DNA from: CAZSSM01 sp964609385
GTDB taxonomy: Bacteria > Planctomycetota > Planctomycetia > Isosphaerales > Isosphaeraceae
DNA: 64,000 nucleotides
NCBI GenBank assembly: GCA_964609385.1
Contig: CAZSSM010000016.1
Coordinates: 32,269 to 96,268 of the forward strand
Direction of reading: 5' to 3'
The translations under genes and the position numbers were made by a program. This document shows positions 9,502 to 17,551 of the stretch, in pieces. Numbering within the stretch: the stretch's first letter is position 1; every line of letters begins with the position of its first letter. Under the pieces are notes generated by a model. The model saw nothing but the letters and a program-made list of their open reading frames with translations, was not told the origin of the DNA and did no database searches.

Positions 9502-9877
9502 TAGGATCCCTCATTAGTCAACTAGTAAAATATTTCCGTCTTCTTGATCAATCGTAACCTCAAGAGGGTGTTGATTGCCTTGGAGGCCTTGTCGTCTGAT
9601 CGTCGACCATTATTCCAATACCGACAGGGGATCGGGGATTGGTATGAACCTCGGAGTTTCCGAATAACTGCCCGATAGCCAACAGATAGCAACTCAAGCA
9701 GGCACTTCGAACAGCCTTGATCCTCGCTTATTCCGATATGATGGACCCCCGGGTGGCCCTTGCGATCAGGTCGGAGTCCGGGGATATGAACGCCGTTGTG
9801 GGTTCCCTTCGCCAGCGTTAGGATGAGCATTCCCGCTCATCTCGTGTCAGTTCAACTCTCCCCAGGATGCTTCACCG
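9502..9877. other. Divergent intergenic region with a short hairpin
   Basis: 376 bases between the phosphoesterase and pfp. The first 230 bases are clearly less GC-rich than the surroundings. GATGAGC and GCTCATC at 9822-9841 form a perfect 7-bp stem with a 6-nt loop in the leader of the phosphofructokinase gene. No convincing gene or canonical promoter was seen; a 102-codon minus-strand frame at 9522-9830 has no recognisable family features. Confidence 0.5.
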
Positions 9878-11218
9878 ATGACTGCTCAACCTGGCAGCCT
9901 CGCCGAGATCCGTCGCGCTGCCTTGCTCTTCTCGGGAGGCCCGGCCCCAGCGGCCAACGCAGTGATCTCGACGGCCGCCGCGTCGTTCCTCCAACACGGA
10001 ATCGAAGTCGTTGGCGCGCTCAACGGCTACTCGAACCTAATGGAGTATCGACCCGATCGACCCTTGGTCGACGGAACAGATTATCTGACCCTGGATTACG
10101 CGCGACTCCGACGGACCCGAAACAGCCGAGGGATCTTGATCGGCACTGCACGAGCCAACCCGGGTAAGCTCGTCCAGGCACCCGATCATCTTCAGGATCC
10201 GGAGCGTACGGCGCCCTTGCAGACGGTCTACGATGCGCTTCGCTCGATCGGCGTCGATGCGCTGGTCTCGATCGGCGGCGACGACACGCTCAAGACCGCG
10301 AACAAATTCCAACGCTTCCAGGAAAATCTTCCGGAGGGAGCGCCTCGGATCCGCGTCGTCCACGTCCCCAAGACAATCGACAACGACTATACCGGGATCG
10401 ACTACACCTTCGGCTACTTCACTGCTGTGGAGACCCTCGCCAGTTTGATCCGCAATCTGCTGGCCGATGCCGAAGCGAATCGCTCTTACTTCTTAGCCGA
10501 GACCATGGGTCGCTATGCGGGCTGGTTGGCCTATGGCGCGGCCATCGCCAGCGAGGCCAGCCTGGTCATTAGCGTGGAAGATATGGTCGGAGACTGCGTG
10601 GAGGATGAGACGGTGACGAACCCCGTCACCGGCGAGACGACCACCCGCAAGGTCATGAACACCGATGCGGTGGTCGGTCGGATTATTGGAACGATCCTGG
10701 CCCGCGAGAAGGATGGCAAGCACTTCGGCGTCATCGTGCTGGCCGAGGGCTTGGCTGAGTACCTCCCGGCCAAGATGTTGGAAGGCATTCCGCGCGATGA
10801 TCACGGTCATATCTCGATCGCTCAGGTCGACCTGGGCAAGAATCTCGGCAAAGTACTCGCGGACACCTATCGGGAGAGAACCGGCACGAAGAAGAAGATC
10901 ACACCGATCCAACTGGGGTATGAAGCGCGTTGCGCAGCGCCGCATGCCTTCGACGTGATTCTGGGCAGTTCGTTGGGCGTTGGGGCCTTTCGAGCCCTCT
11001 GTGAACGCGGCCTGGACGGGGTCATGATCTCGGTCTCAGGACACTTCGAGTTGCAGTATGTTCCCTTCCACGAGTTGGTCGACCCCTCGACGCTGGTTAC
11101 CCGCGTCCGATACATCGATTTGGCCTCGGACTTCCATCGCCTCGCACGGTTCCTGGAGATCGTCTCGACACCGAGCCTGGCCGAATTCGAGGACCACTTC
11201 CCCGACAACGCCCAATGA
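9878..11218 (+). CDS. pfp: 6-phosphofructokinase, probably pyrophosphate-dependent
   Basis: 446-residue cytoplasmic glycolytic enzyme converting fructose-6-phosphate to fructose-1,6-bisphosphate. Visible motifs: FSGGPAPAAN (residues 18-27), GGDDT (133-137), PKTIDND (164-170) and MGRYAGW (210-216). Family knowledge: ATP-dependent enzymes carry GGDGS and GTIDND, while Asp and Lys at these two positions mark PPi-dependent enzymes, which are reversible. The phosphoryl-donor call is therefore an inference from two diagnostic residues. It stands alone between a divergent phosphoesterase and thrS. Confidence 0.9.
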   Translation: MTAQPGSLAEIRRAALLFSGGPAPAANAVISTAAASFLQHGIEVVGALNGYSNLMEYRPDRPLVDGTDYLTLDYARLRRTRNSRGILIGTARANPGKLVQAPDHLQDPERTAPLQTVYDALRSIGVDALVSIGGDDTLKTANKFQRFQENLPEGAPRIRVVHVPKTIDNDYTGIDYTFGYFTAVETLASLIRNLLADAEANRSYFLAETMGRYAGWLAYGAAIASEASLVISVEDMVGDCVEDETVTNPVTGETTTRKVMNTDAVVGRIIGTILAREKDGKHFGVIVLAEGLAEYLPAKMLEGIPRDDHGHISIAQVDLGKNLGKVLADTYRERTGTKKKITPIQLGYEARCAAPHAFDVILGSSLGVGAFRALCERGLDGVMISVSGHFELQYVPFHELVDPSTLVTRVRYIDLASDFHRLARFLEIVSTPSLAEFEDHFPDNAQ

Positions 11219-11410
11219 CGATCGCGCCTCACCTCTTTGTGAGACCGTTCGGAGAGACAACGAACCGACAACGAAGCGATGGGGTCCAACGGTCGACGAA
11301 GTCCTGCGGCTCGTCAGGTCAGATCAACGCAGGATCGGGCCGGTGTTGTGGGCCGGACCGACCAATACCCTGGAGGCCGGGCGCGGTCTCCCGGTACTCA
11401 GGTAGGGAGG

Positions 11411-11477
11411 GGGGTGCGACGATCGCCTCGAACGATGGGCCTTGACCTGTCGCCGAGCCGGTTGCCCCACGCACCCC
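11411..11477 (+). promoter_or_regulatory. thrS leader: long-range complementary arms next to the ribosome-binding site
   Basis: GGGGTGCG at 11411-11418 is perfectly complementary to CGCACCCC at 11470-11477. The second arm directly abuts the SD core GGAG (11478-11481) of thrS, so pairing could change access to the start site. The 265-nt leader shows no T-box motif that I recognise. Function is inferred. Confidence 0.35.
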
Positions 11478-11483
11478 GGAGCC

Positions 11484-13763
11484 ATGGTTGCCATCAAGTT
11501 GCCGGACGGGACCCTCAAGCAGTTCGACGACGGGGTCACCTCCAAGCAAGTTGCCGAGTCGATCGGCAAACGGTTGGCCGAAGCCGCCGTCGCTGCCGTT
11601 GTCGACGGACAGGTCGTCGACCTGGAGCGGCCGTTAGATGCCGATCCGACCGGTGCGAACGAGCCGGGAGGTAACAGCGACGTCTCGCCGCTGGAACTCC
11701 GGTTGTTGACTTCGCGCGATGCCGAGGCTCTTGATGTGCTCCGTCACTCGACAGCCCACATCATGGCCCGCGCCATTCTCCGGCTCTTCCCCGGGACCAA
11801 GCTCGCTTTCGGACCGACTACCGACAACGGGTTCTATTACGACGTCGATCCGCCCGGAAAAACGCTCTCCGAGGACGATTTCACAGCCATTGAGACCGAG
11901 ATGGCACGGATCATCGAGTCGGCCGAGCCGTTTGAACGGTTTTCTCTGCCCGTTGAGCAGGCCGTTCAGTTCGTCGAAGACCTCGATCAGACCTACAAGG
12001 TCGAGCACATCCGCGACGAACTCGCGCGGTCCGATGTACTCAGCTTCTACCGCCAAGGGGAGTTTGTCGACCTTTGCCGAGGTCCCCACATCCCGCACGC
12101 CGGCAAGGTCGGGGCCTTCAAGTTGGTCTCCGTGGCCGGGGCCTACTGGAAGGGTCAGACCGATCGCAAGATGCTCCAGCGCGTCTACGGTACCGCCTTC
12201 TTCGACAAGAAAAGCCTCAACGCCTACTTGCAACAGGTCGAGGAGGCGCGGAAGCGGGACCACCGGAAGATCGGTCGCGAGCTGGGTCTGTTCACGATCA
12301 GCCCGCTAGTCGGCGCGGGCCTGGTGCTCTGGATGCCCAAAGGCGCTATCGTCCGAAGCGTTCTCGAGACCTTCATGAAGGAAGAACTGGTCCGGTGCGG
12401 CTATCAACCAGTCTACTCGCCACACATCGGCAAGGTCGAGCTCTACAAAACCAGCGGTCACTATCCCTACTATCGCGACTCGCAGTTCCCGCCGCTCCGG
12501 TTGTTCGACGACGCTGCGATGGAGCTGATCGACGGGATCGAGAAAGGCACACTCGACGACGCCGCTCAGAAAGTCCTGCTGGCCCGAGCAGGGATCCCCG
12601 AGAAGATGCCCCGAGCCAACTCGTCCGGCGACGGCAATGGGTCTGATTCGCAAGAGGCTGATCCGGGATCGGTGCTGAACTTTTTCAAGTGTGGGTCCTT
12701 GGAGCGGGTCCGTTATGTCGAGCAGTTCGCCGATCACGAGGAATACCTCCTCAAGCCGATGAACTGCCCGCATCACATTCAGATCTTCGCGACGCAACCC
12801 CGGAGCTATCGAGACCTGCCGCTTCGGTTCGCTGAGTTCGGCACGGTCTACCGCTATGAGCAGTCCGGCGAACTGGCCGGGCTCACTCGGGTCCGCGGCT
12901 TCACCCAGGACGATGCCCACATCTTCTGCACGGCCGACCAGGTCCGCGACGAGTTCCGCTCGACCATGGAGCTGACCCAGTTCGTTCTGGGCAGTCTGGG
13001 CCTGAGCGACTATCGAGTTCGCCTTAGTAAGCACGACCCGAACGATCCGAAGTATCAAGGCGCACAAGGTGAAACCTGGACCCGCGCCGAGCAGGACATC
13101 CGCGCTGTCATCGAAGAAATGAGCCTAGCCTACGAGGAGGCCCCCGGCGAGGCGGCCTTCTACGGTCCTAAGGCTGACTTCATCGTCCGAGACTGCATCG
13201 GACGTCAGTGGCAGCTCGGGACCGTCCAGCTTGATTACGTGCTGCCCGAGCGGTTCGGTCTGGAATACACTGGAGTGGATAACCAACCGCACCGGCCGGT
13301 GATGATCCACCGCGCGCCCTTCGGTAGTCTCGAACGCTTCATGGGGATCCTGATCGAGCACTTCGCCGGCAAATTCCCGCTCTGGCTGGCCCCGGAGCAG
13401 GTCCGGGTCTTGCCGATTTCGGATAAATTCACAACCTATGCCGATCAGGTCGAACAACGGCTTCGTGCAGTCGACCTTAGGGCTTCGGTCGACCACCGTT
13501 CCGAGAAGATCGGCGCGAAGATCCGGGCTGCGCAACTCGAGAAGGTCCCGGTTATGCTGATCGTCGGGGGGCAAGAGGCCGAGTCGCAGACCGTTTCATA
13601 CCGCGATCGCGACGAGGGGGATCTCGGATCCTTGCCGTTGGATGAGGCTGTTGAACGGCTCATCAAGGCCGATCGCGAGCGGATCGTTCCCGAGACCGAG
13701 GGCCTCGGCGCGACGGGCTCGGCAGCTATGCCTGATGAAGGCGACGCCAAGCACACCTACTGA
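11484..13763 (+). CDS. thrS: Threonyl-tRNA synthetase with a catalytic-core insertion
   Basis: 759-residue class II aminoacyl-tRNA synthetase charging tRNA-Thr. Domains: TGS (about 1-62), N2 editing domain with HSTAHIMARAI and the zinc-type motif DLCRGPHI, the catalytic core with MNCPHH (residues 426-431; Cys428 is a zinc ligand in the family) and motif 2 YRYEQSGEL, then the anticodon-binding domain. Between YRDSQFPPL and EEYLLKPMNCPHH there are about 80 residues (about 337-416) where E. coli has about five. This accounts for most of the extra length over the usual 640 residues. The ATG at 11484 follows GGAG by 2 nt. It is convergent with infC. Confidence 0.95.
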   Translation: MVAIKLPDGTLKQFDDGVTSKQVAESIGKRLAEAAVAAVVDGQVVDLERPLDADPTGANEPGGNSDVSPLELRLLTSRDAEALDVLRHSTAHIMARAILRLFPGTKLAFGPTTDNGFYYDVDPPGKTLSEDDFTAIETEMARIIESAEPFERFSLPVEQAVQFVEDLDQTYKVEHIRDELARSDVLSFYRQGEFVDLCRGPHIPHAGKVGAFKLVSVAGAYWKGQTDRKMLQRVYGTAFFDKKSLNAYLQQVEEARKRDHRKIGRELGLFTISPLVGAGLVLWMPKGAIVRSVLETFMKEELVRCGYQPVYSPHIGKVELYKTSGHYPYYRDSQFPPLRLFDDAAMELIDGIEKGTLDDAAQKVLLARAGIPEKMPRANSSGDGNGSDSQEADPGSVLNFFKCGSLERVRYVEQFADHEEYLLKPMNCPHHIQIFATQPRSYRDLPLRFAEFGTVYRYEQSGELAGLTRVRGFTQDDAHIFCTADQVRDEFRSTMELTQFVLGSLGLSDYRVRLSKHDPNDPKYQGAQGETWTRAEQDIRAVIEEMSLAYEEAPGEAAFYGPKADFIVRDCIGRQWQLGTVQLDYVLPERFGLEYTGVDNQPHRPVMIHRAPFGSLERFMGILIEHFAGKFPLWLAPEQVRVLPISDKFTTYADQVEQRLRAVDLRASVDHRSEKIGAKIRAAQLEKVPVMLIVGGQEAESQTVSYRDRDEGDLGSLPLDEAVERLIKADRERIVPETEGLGATGSAAMPDEGDAKHTY

Positions 13764-13852
13764 GTCACGCAAGTGATCGATGTTCGCGGGAGCTCCCCGA
13801 GCGGCGATCCTTCATCATTTTAGGTCGATGCGGGAAAAATCCTATAAGCAGC

Positions 13853-13897
13853 AGGCCACCGCAGTAGTCAGCGCGTTGGGCGCAGTGACGGTGGCCT
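13853..13897. terminator. Bidirectional hairpin between convergent thrS and infC
   Basis: AGGCCACCG and CGGTGGCCT form a perfect 9-bp stem enclosing a GC-rich inner part. It lies midway in the 174-bp convergent gap and is followed by TTTGG on the plus strand. Likely terminates one or both transcripts. Confidence 0.5.
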
Positions 13898-13937
13898 TTG
13901 GATCAAAGGACTCGGGTCGAAATCGACTCCGTTCCGC

Positions 13938-14477
13938 TCAGCGGGGAGCGACCAACGCAGTCATAAACTTGCCCTCACGCGAAGGCAACTTCTCGACCTT
14001 GGCGACTTCCTCAAGCTCTTTCAGAACCTGAGAGATGACACGATGGCCTTCATCGATATGAGCCATCTCGCGACCACGGAACTGGAGCTTGACCAGGACC
14101 TTGTCCTTCTGTTCCAGGAAGTCCTTAGCCCGCTTGACCTTAACACGAATATCTTCAACACCGGTCTTGGGTCGGACGCGGATCTCTTTAACGACCGATT
14201 GGTGCTGCTTCTGTTTGTGAGCGCGCTTCTTCTGCTCGTACTTATACTTGCCGTAATCCATAATCTTGCAGACGGGCGGTCGCTCGTTAGGGGCAACCTC
14301 AACGAGGTCGAGTCCCTGCTCACGGGCGGTCTCAAACGCCTTCACCGTCGGCATCACGCCTAGCATTGTCCCATCGGTGCTGATCACGCGGACCGGCGAG
14401 ATCCGGATCTGGTCATTAATGCGTTGGGCGTTATTGTCGCGGGGATCCCGATCGCGATCGAAAAACCGAGGAGGAAT
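13938..14477 (-). CDS. infC: Translation initiation factor IF-3, probable AUU start
   Basis: About 179 residues with the IF3-N signature RINDQIRISPVRVI, then KIMDYGKYKYEQ and the IF3-C region KEIRVRP and FRGREMAH. IF3 binds the 30S subunit and checks start codons. The conserved RINDQIR block has no ATG before it; the first ATG lies inside the IF3-N domain. An ATT codon at 14477 is preceded by AGGAG with an 8-nt spacer, which is ideal, whereas the alternative in-frame TTG at 14501 lies upstream of that SD. Family knowledge: infC often uses AUU so that IF3 represses itself. The start is therefore chosen on SD position. The gene is inverted relative to thrS, rpmI and rplT. Confidence 0.92.
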   Translation of the reverse strand: MPPRFFDRDRDPRDNNAQRINDQIRISPVRVISTDGTMLGVMPTVKAFETAREQGLDLVEVAPNERPPVCKIMDYGKYKYEQKKRAHKQKQHQSVVKEIRVRPKTGVEDIRVKVKRAKDFLEQKDKVLVKLQFRGREMAHIDEGHRVISQVLKELEEVAKVEKLPSREGKFMTALVAPR

Positions 14478-14951
14478 GGCTCTGTCTCCTGATGACCTCA
14501 AGGTTCAACGACGCCTGACCCCGTGCCGAGGCGCCTCGCACCGAATAGGCCTACGTCGTGGGGCCGCGGCAATCGCCCGATGCGGCGACCTTCGAAATGT
14601 TTCGAGTCATCCAACCCGAACACTCCGGATACCACGAAGGCACCGAGTTCCTAGGATCCTACAAATCGCTTGGGGACTCGACACTCTACCTACGACAATC
14701 ATATAGTATCGGGTTACGAACCACCCGCGTCAAGAGACGTTCTAGCCATTCGGCACGCAGAATGCATTTTCCATTATGACGGTTCGCGATCCCCGATCGA
14801 GCGGGGCAACTCATCGTATGAGATCAGCAAACCGATCCAAGTGGATCGTTCTGGATCACGTCTCGACCTCCGGATAAGGTATGTCTCAAGAGGTCTTAGA
14901 GGTCCTCGAGAAATTCGATCGAGACGCGGAAGGGATCGGACCGGACTGACC
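14478..14951. other. Divergent intergenic region between infC and the DUF4430 gene
   Basis: 474 bases. The only element I can support is the infC SD (AGGAG on the minus strand near 14486-14490). I looked for a cobalamin-riboswitch B12 box because of the DUF4430 neighbour and found none. An AT-rich patch near 14699-14710 could hold promoter elements, but no canonical pair is visible. Confidence 0.4.
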
Positions 14952-15407
14952 ATGCTTGACTCTTCCCAGTCAGATCGTCCCAGCCAGATTAGACGCGTGT
15001 GCTTCGGGTTTGGAGTCACGGTCGTTTTGTTGCTGGTGCTCACAGTCTCCGAGGCATGTAACCGTCGGGACGTCCCGGAAGTCAACGACCGAAAGGCTCC
15101 TCCTGATTCTCCGGCTGAGACGGTTGTCCTACGGTTGCGGATCATCGCAGCGGATCGCCTCGAGATCGATGCCACCAAGCAGGTTCCCCTTGGAATCGGG
15201 GGGCTCGACGCAATGAAGCGGCTGATCGCATTGGAATCGCGGACATACTCAGGACTTGGTGAGTTTGTCACGAGCCTCTGCGGAGTCGAGGCGTCGACAG
15301 ATCAATACTGGGCCCTCTACGTGGATGGTGAATACTCACAGGTCGATATCGCTAGCATCCAAATCGATAAGGACACGGACATTGAGTGGAAACTCCAAGA
15401 TCAGTGA
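14952..15407 (+). CDS. DUF4430-like secreted protein, possible lipoprotein
   Basis: 151 residues: an N-terminal hydrophobic segment (CFGFGVTVVLLLVLTV, about 17-32) followed by SEACNRRD, a weak lipobox with Cys near residue 36. The C-terminal part DQYWALYVDGEYSQVDIAS and IEWKLQDQ matches the DUF4430/transcobalamin-C-like fold, in which a surface-bound domain holds a small ligand, possibly a cobalamin-type compound. The next gene encodes a DUF6580 membrane protein, so the pair may be a binding and transport unit; the ligand is not identifiable. The ATG was chosen because it precedes the signal-like segment; no strong SD is seen. Confidence 0.65.
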   Translation: MLDSSQSDRPSQIRRVCFGFGVTVVLLLVLTVSEACNRRDVPEVNDRKAPPDSPAETVVLRLRIIAADRLEIDATKQVPLGIGGLDAMKRLIALESRTYSGLGEFVTSLCGVEASTDQYWALYVDGEYSQVDIASIQIDKDTDIEWKLQDQ

Positions 15408-15465
15408 TCGTCGAACGTCCGAAGCCTCGGATCCGGTCGGCAACCCGGATTCAACGCGTCCCTTG

Positions 15466-15996
15466 ATGCTCGAAGGGTTGTTAATCGCCGCCTTAGTCAT
15501 GCTCGGCGTAGTCGGTCGTCTCCTGCCCCACCCCCCGAATTTCACCCCGGTGGCTGCCGCCGCTCTATTTGGTGGCTTCCTGATTCGCGATTGGCGTTTG
15601 GCGTTGCTCGTCCCGCTGATCATCATGTTTATCAGTGATCGCTTCCACACCATCTACCAGCCTGAGATCCTGGTCGTCGTCTACGGATCGCTCTGCCTGC
15701 CAGTGGTTCTCCGAAGGTTCCTTCGATCACGCTTGACACCGTTTCGGGTCGCCGGCTGCGCTTTGGCCTCGTCGCTCCTGTTTTATTTACTAACCAATTT
15801 CGCGTTCTGGTGGTTCAGCCCGTTCTATTCTCACGATTTGCCTGGATTGCTGGCCTGCTACGTCGCGGGACTCCCATTCCTGAAGTACACCCTGGCCGGG
15901 GATCTGTTCTGGTCTAGCGGGCTCTTCGGCGCCTATGCCTTGGGCTGCTCGGTGATGGAAACCAGCCGAGGATCACTGGCTCGACCGCTCTCCTGA
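15466..15996 (+). CDS. DUF6580-family membrane protein (putative transporter, ECF S-component-like)
   Basis: About 176 residues with five or six membrane segments. It starts with LLIAALVMLGVVGRLLPHPPNFTPVAAAALFGG; the phrase RLLPHPPNFTPVAA is the DUF6580 hallmark. Family knowledge links DUF6580 to substrate-binding membrane components of energy-coupling-factor-like transporters. It lies 58 nt after the DUF4430 gene in the same direction, which supports co-transcription. No ATPase or T component is nearby. An upstream in-frame extension exists, and the ATG at 15466 is not preceded by a clear SD, so the N-terminus is uncertain. Confidence 0.7.
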   Translation: MLEGLLIAALVMLGVVGRLLPHPPNFTPVAAAALFGGFLIRDWRLALLVPLIIMFISDRFHTIYQPEILVVVYGSLCLPVVLRRFLRSRLTPFRVAGCALASSLLFYLLTNFAFWWFSPFYSHDLPGLLACYVAGLPFLKYTLAGDLFWSSGLFGAYALGCSVMETSRGSLARPLS

Positions 15997-16290
15997 CTTC
16001 AAAGGGAGTTCGCTCCAAGACCATCGCTGGCTTTGACCACCAAACCACAGTGGATCACGAGACCAACCTCGAGTGCGGAGAGTCGTCCATCTCTCATGGG
16101 GTTGGCCTTGGCAGGTCGCGACGGCGGTGCTAGTTTCTACAACTTGACCGGACTGTTCCCCGACGGAACGATGAGTTCGGTCGGGAATCTGAAACCTTGC
16201 AGGTCTCGAGCGCACAAGACTCGACGTCAGATCCCCCAATTTCCCACACGATCAAAAAGGGGCCGCGTTCTTCGGCTCCAGGGTGTTGTT

Positions 16291-16632
16291 ATGCCGAAGA
16301 TGAAGACCCACAAAGGTACTAAGAAGCGGTTCAAGATCACCGGCTCGGGCAAGGCGGTCCACAAGCGGGTCGGCTCGTCTCACCTGATGAGCCACAAGAA
16401 CGGCAAACGGGTCCGAAACTTGAGGCGTCCTGGGATCCTCATCATCGAGGCTGAGTCGGCCCGGATCCGAAAAGCCTTGGGCGTTCGCAAGCGTCGCGTT
16501 AGCCCGAAGCGGTTGGCCGAACTGGAGATGCTCAAGGCTCGGGCTGCTGCTCGCCTCGAGGAATCGGGGGAATCTCCCGGCACTCTGAGATCGGACGCTG
16601 TCCCTCAAGCTGACGCTCCGGCGTCTGAGTAA
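16291..16632 (+). CDS. rpmI: 50S ribosomal protein L35 with C-terminal extension
   Basis: 113 residues. The first 64 are canonical L35 (MPKMKTHKGTKKRF, GSGKAVHKRVGSSHL, NLRRPGIL). About 49 extra residues follow, first basic (RKRRVSPKRLAEL), then helical and Ala/Glu-rich, with an acidic end. Bacterial L35 is usually 64-66 residues. It binds 23S rRNA in the large subunit. The 294-nt upstream region holds a small GGAG-TTCG-CTCC hairpin at 16005-16016 but no recognised L20-type operator. rplT follows after 195 nt. Confidence 0.93.
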   Translation: MPKMKTHKGTKKRFKITGSGKAVHKRVGSSHLMSHKNGKRVRNLRRPGILIIEAESARIRKALGVRKRRVSPKRLAELEMLKARAAARLEESGESPGTLRSDAVPQADAPASE

Positions 16633-16827
16633 GCGCGCACTCGATCTTCACCTATCCTCCGGGAAGGCCGATCTGGTCCTCGATCGTGCCATCTGTGTCG
16701 TCTGACCGAAGGACTTGGTAGCGAACGGTCAACCCAATCCGCATCAATCACTCATTTTCCATAGCATCTTCGATGCGGAGCCCTATGTGATCGGGCTCCG
16801 TTTGGTTTTCCTAAGCGAGTCACGTCC

Positions 16828-17256
16828 ATGCGATCTCCCAAGGGGGCGGCCCGAAACAAGGCCAAGAAGCGACTCTTCAAGGCTGCCAAGGGATATGTCG
16901 GCGGTCGCCGTCGACTGCTCCGAACGGTCAAAGAGACCTTGATCCGAGCCGGCGTCTTCGCCTATCGCGACCGCCGTCGCAAGAAGCGCGACTTCCGTCG
17001 CCTATTCATCACCCGCTTGACTGCCGCCGCCCAGATGCGCGGTCTGCGTTACAGTCGACTGATTCACGGCCTGAAGCTGGCCCGGATCACGCTCGACCGC
17101 AAGAGCCTCTCGGAATTGGCGATCTTCGATCCCGAAACCTTCGACGCGATCGTCGAGAAGGCTTGGGCCGAACTCGACCAGGAATCCCAACGAATCGCGG
17201 CACGCGACCAGGCCCGCGCTGCGGCTAAGGCAAAGCCTGAGCCGCAACCGGTGTGA
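16828..17256 (+). CDS. rplT: 50S ribosomal protein L20
   Basis: 142 residues with typical L20 blocks: the basic N-terminal arm, KGYVGGRRRLL, YAYRDRRRKKRDFR-type region (here FAYRDRRRKKRDF), LWITRINA-like region (here LFITRLTAAAQ) and RITLDRKSLSELA. The C-terminus extends about 25 residues past the usual 117, rich in Ala and Lys. L20 is needed for early 50S assembly and is a known autorepressor of the infC-rpmI-rplT operon in other bacteria. Here infC is on the other strand, so any such control could act only on rpmI-rplT. Confidence 0.95.
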   Translation: MRSPKGAARNKAKKRLFKAAKGYVGGRRRLLRTVKETLIRAGVFAYRDRRRKKRDFRRLFITRLTAAAQMRGLRYSRLIHGLKLARITLDRKSLSELAIFDPETFDAIVEKAWAELDQESQRIAARDQARAAAKAKPEPQPV

Positions 17257-17314
17257 TCCGCGGCATCGCCCCCGATTTTTCAGAGATGGCCATGGCGATT
17301 TCATGACCACGCCC

Positions 17315-17349
17315 GAGGGATCGGCCGTAGAATCATTGGGCGATCCCTC
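17315..17349 (+). terminator. Hairpin between rplT and pheS
   Basis: GAGGGATCG and CGATCCCTC are a perfect 9-bp pair with a 17-nt loop, followed by ATCGTTTCTG. It lies 58 nt after the rplT stop in a 295-nt gap. A terminator or attenuator before pheS is possible; the T-tract is weak. Confidence 0.45.
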
Positions 17350-17551
17350 ATCGTTTCTGAACGCCGTCCGTGACCTTGCGAAGCCAGGAAACAGTCGTCT
17401 GTGATTGCCTTGGAACGCCTTAAGGCGCGTCGCTTCGGGGCTCCTGACGGATCGGCTTCTGCGGGCCTGGTTTGAACTCGAACAAGACACGTCGTCGCAA
17501 ACCATTGTCCCTTGCGTTCTCGTCTTCGAATCGACCGAGACCTCTCCCACG

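Noticed and set aside
9717..9742. TTGATC and TATGAT as a promoter for pfp
   Set aside because: The spacer is only 14 nt, too short for a normal sigma-70 promoter.
9522..9830. 102-codon minus-strand frame upstream of the phosphoesterase
   Set aside because: No SD, no recognisable domain, in a less GC-rich intergenic stretch; codon use unlike the neighbours.
11219..11483. Possible T-box leader before thrS
   Set aside because: No T-box consensus or specifier-loop arrangement was visible; only the short complementary arms are reported.
14502..14951. Possible cobalamin riboswitch before the DUF4430 gene
   Set aside because: No B12-box or the other conserved segments of the class could be found.
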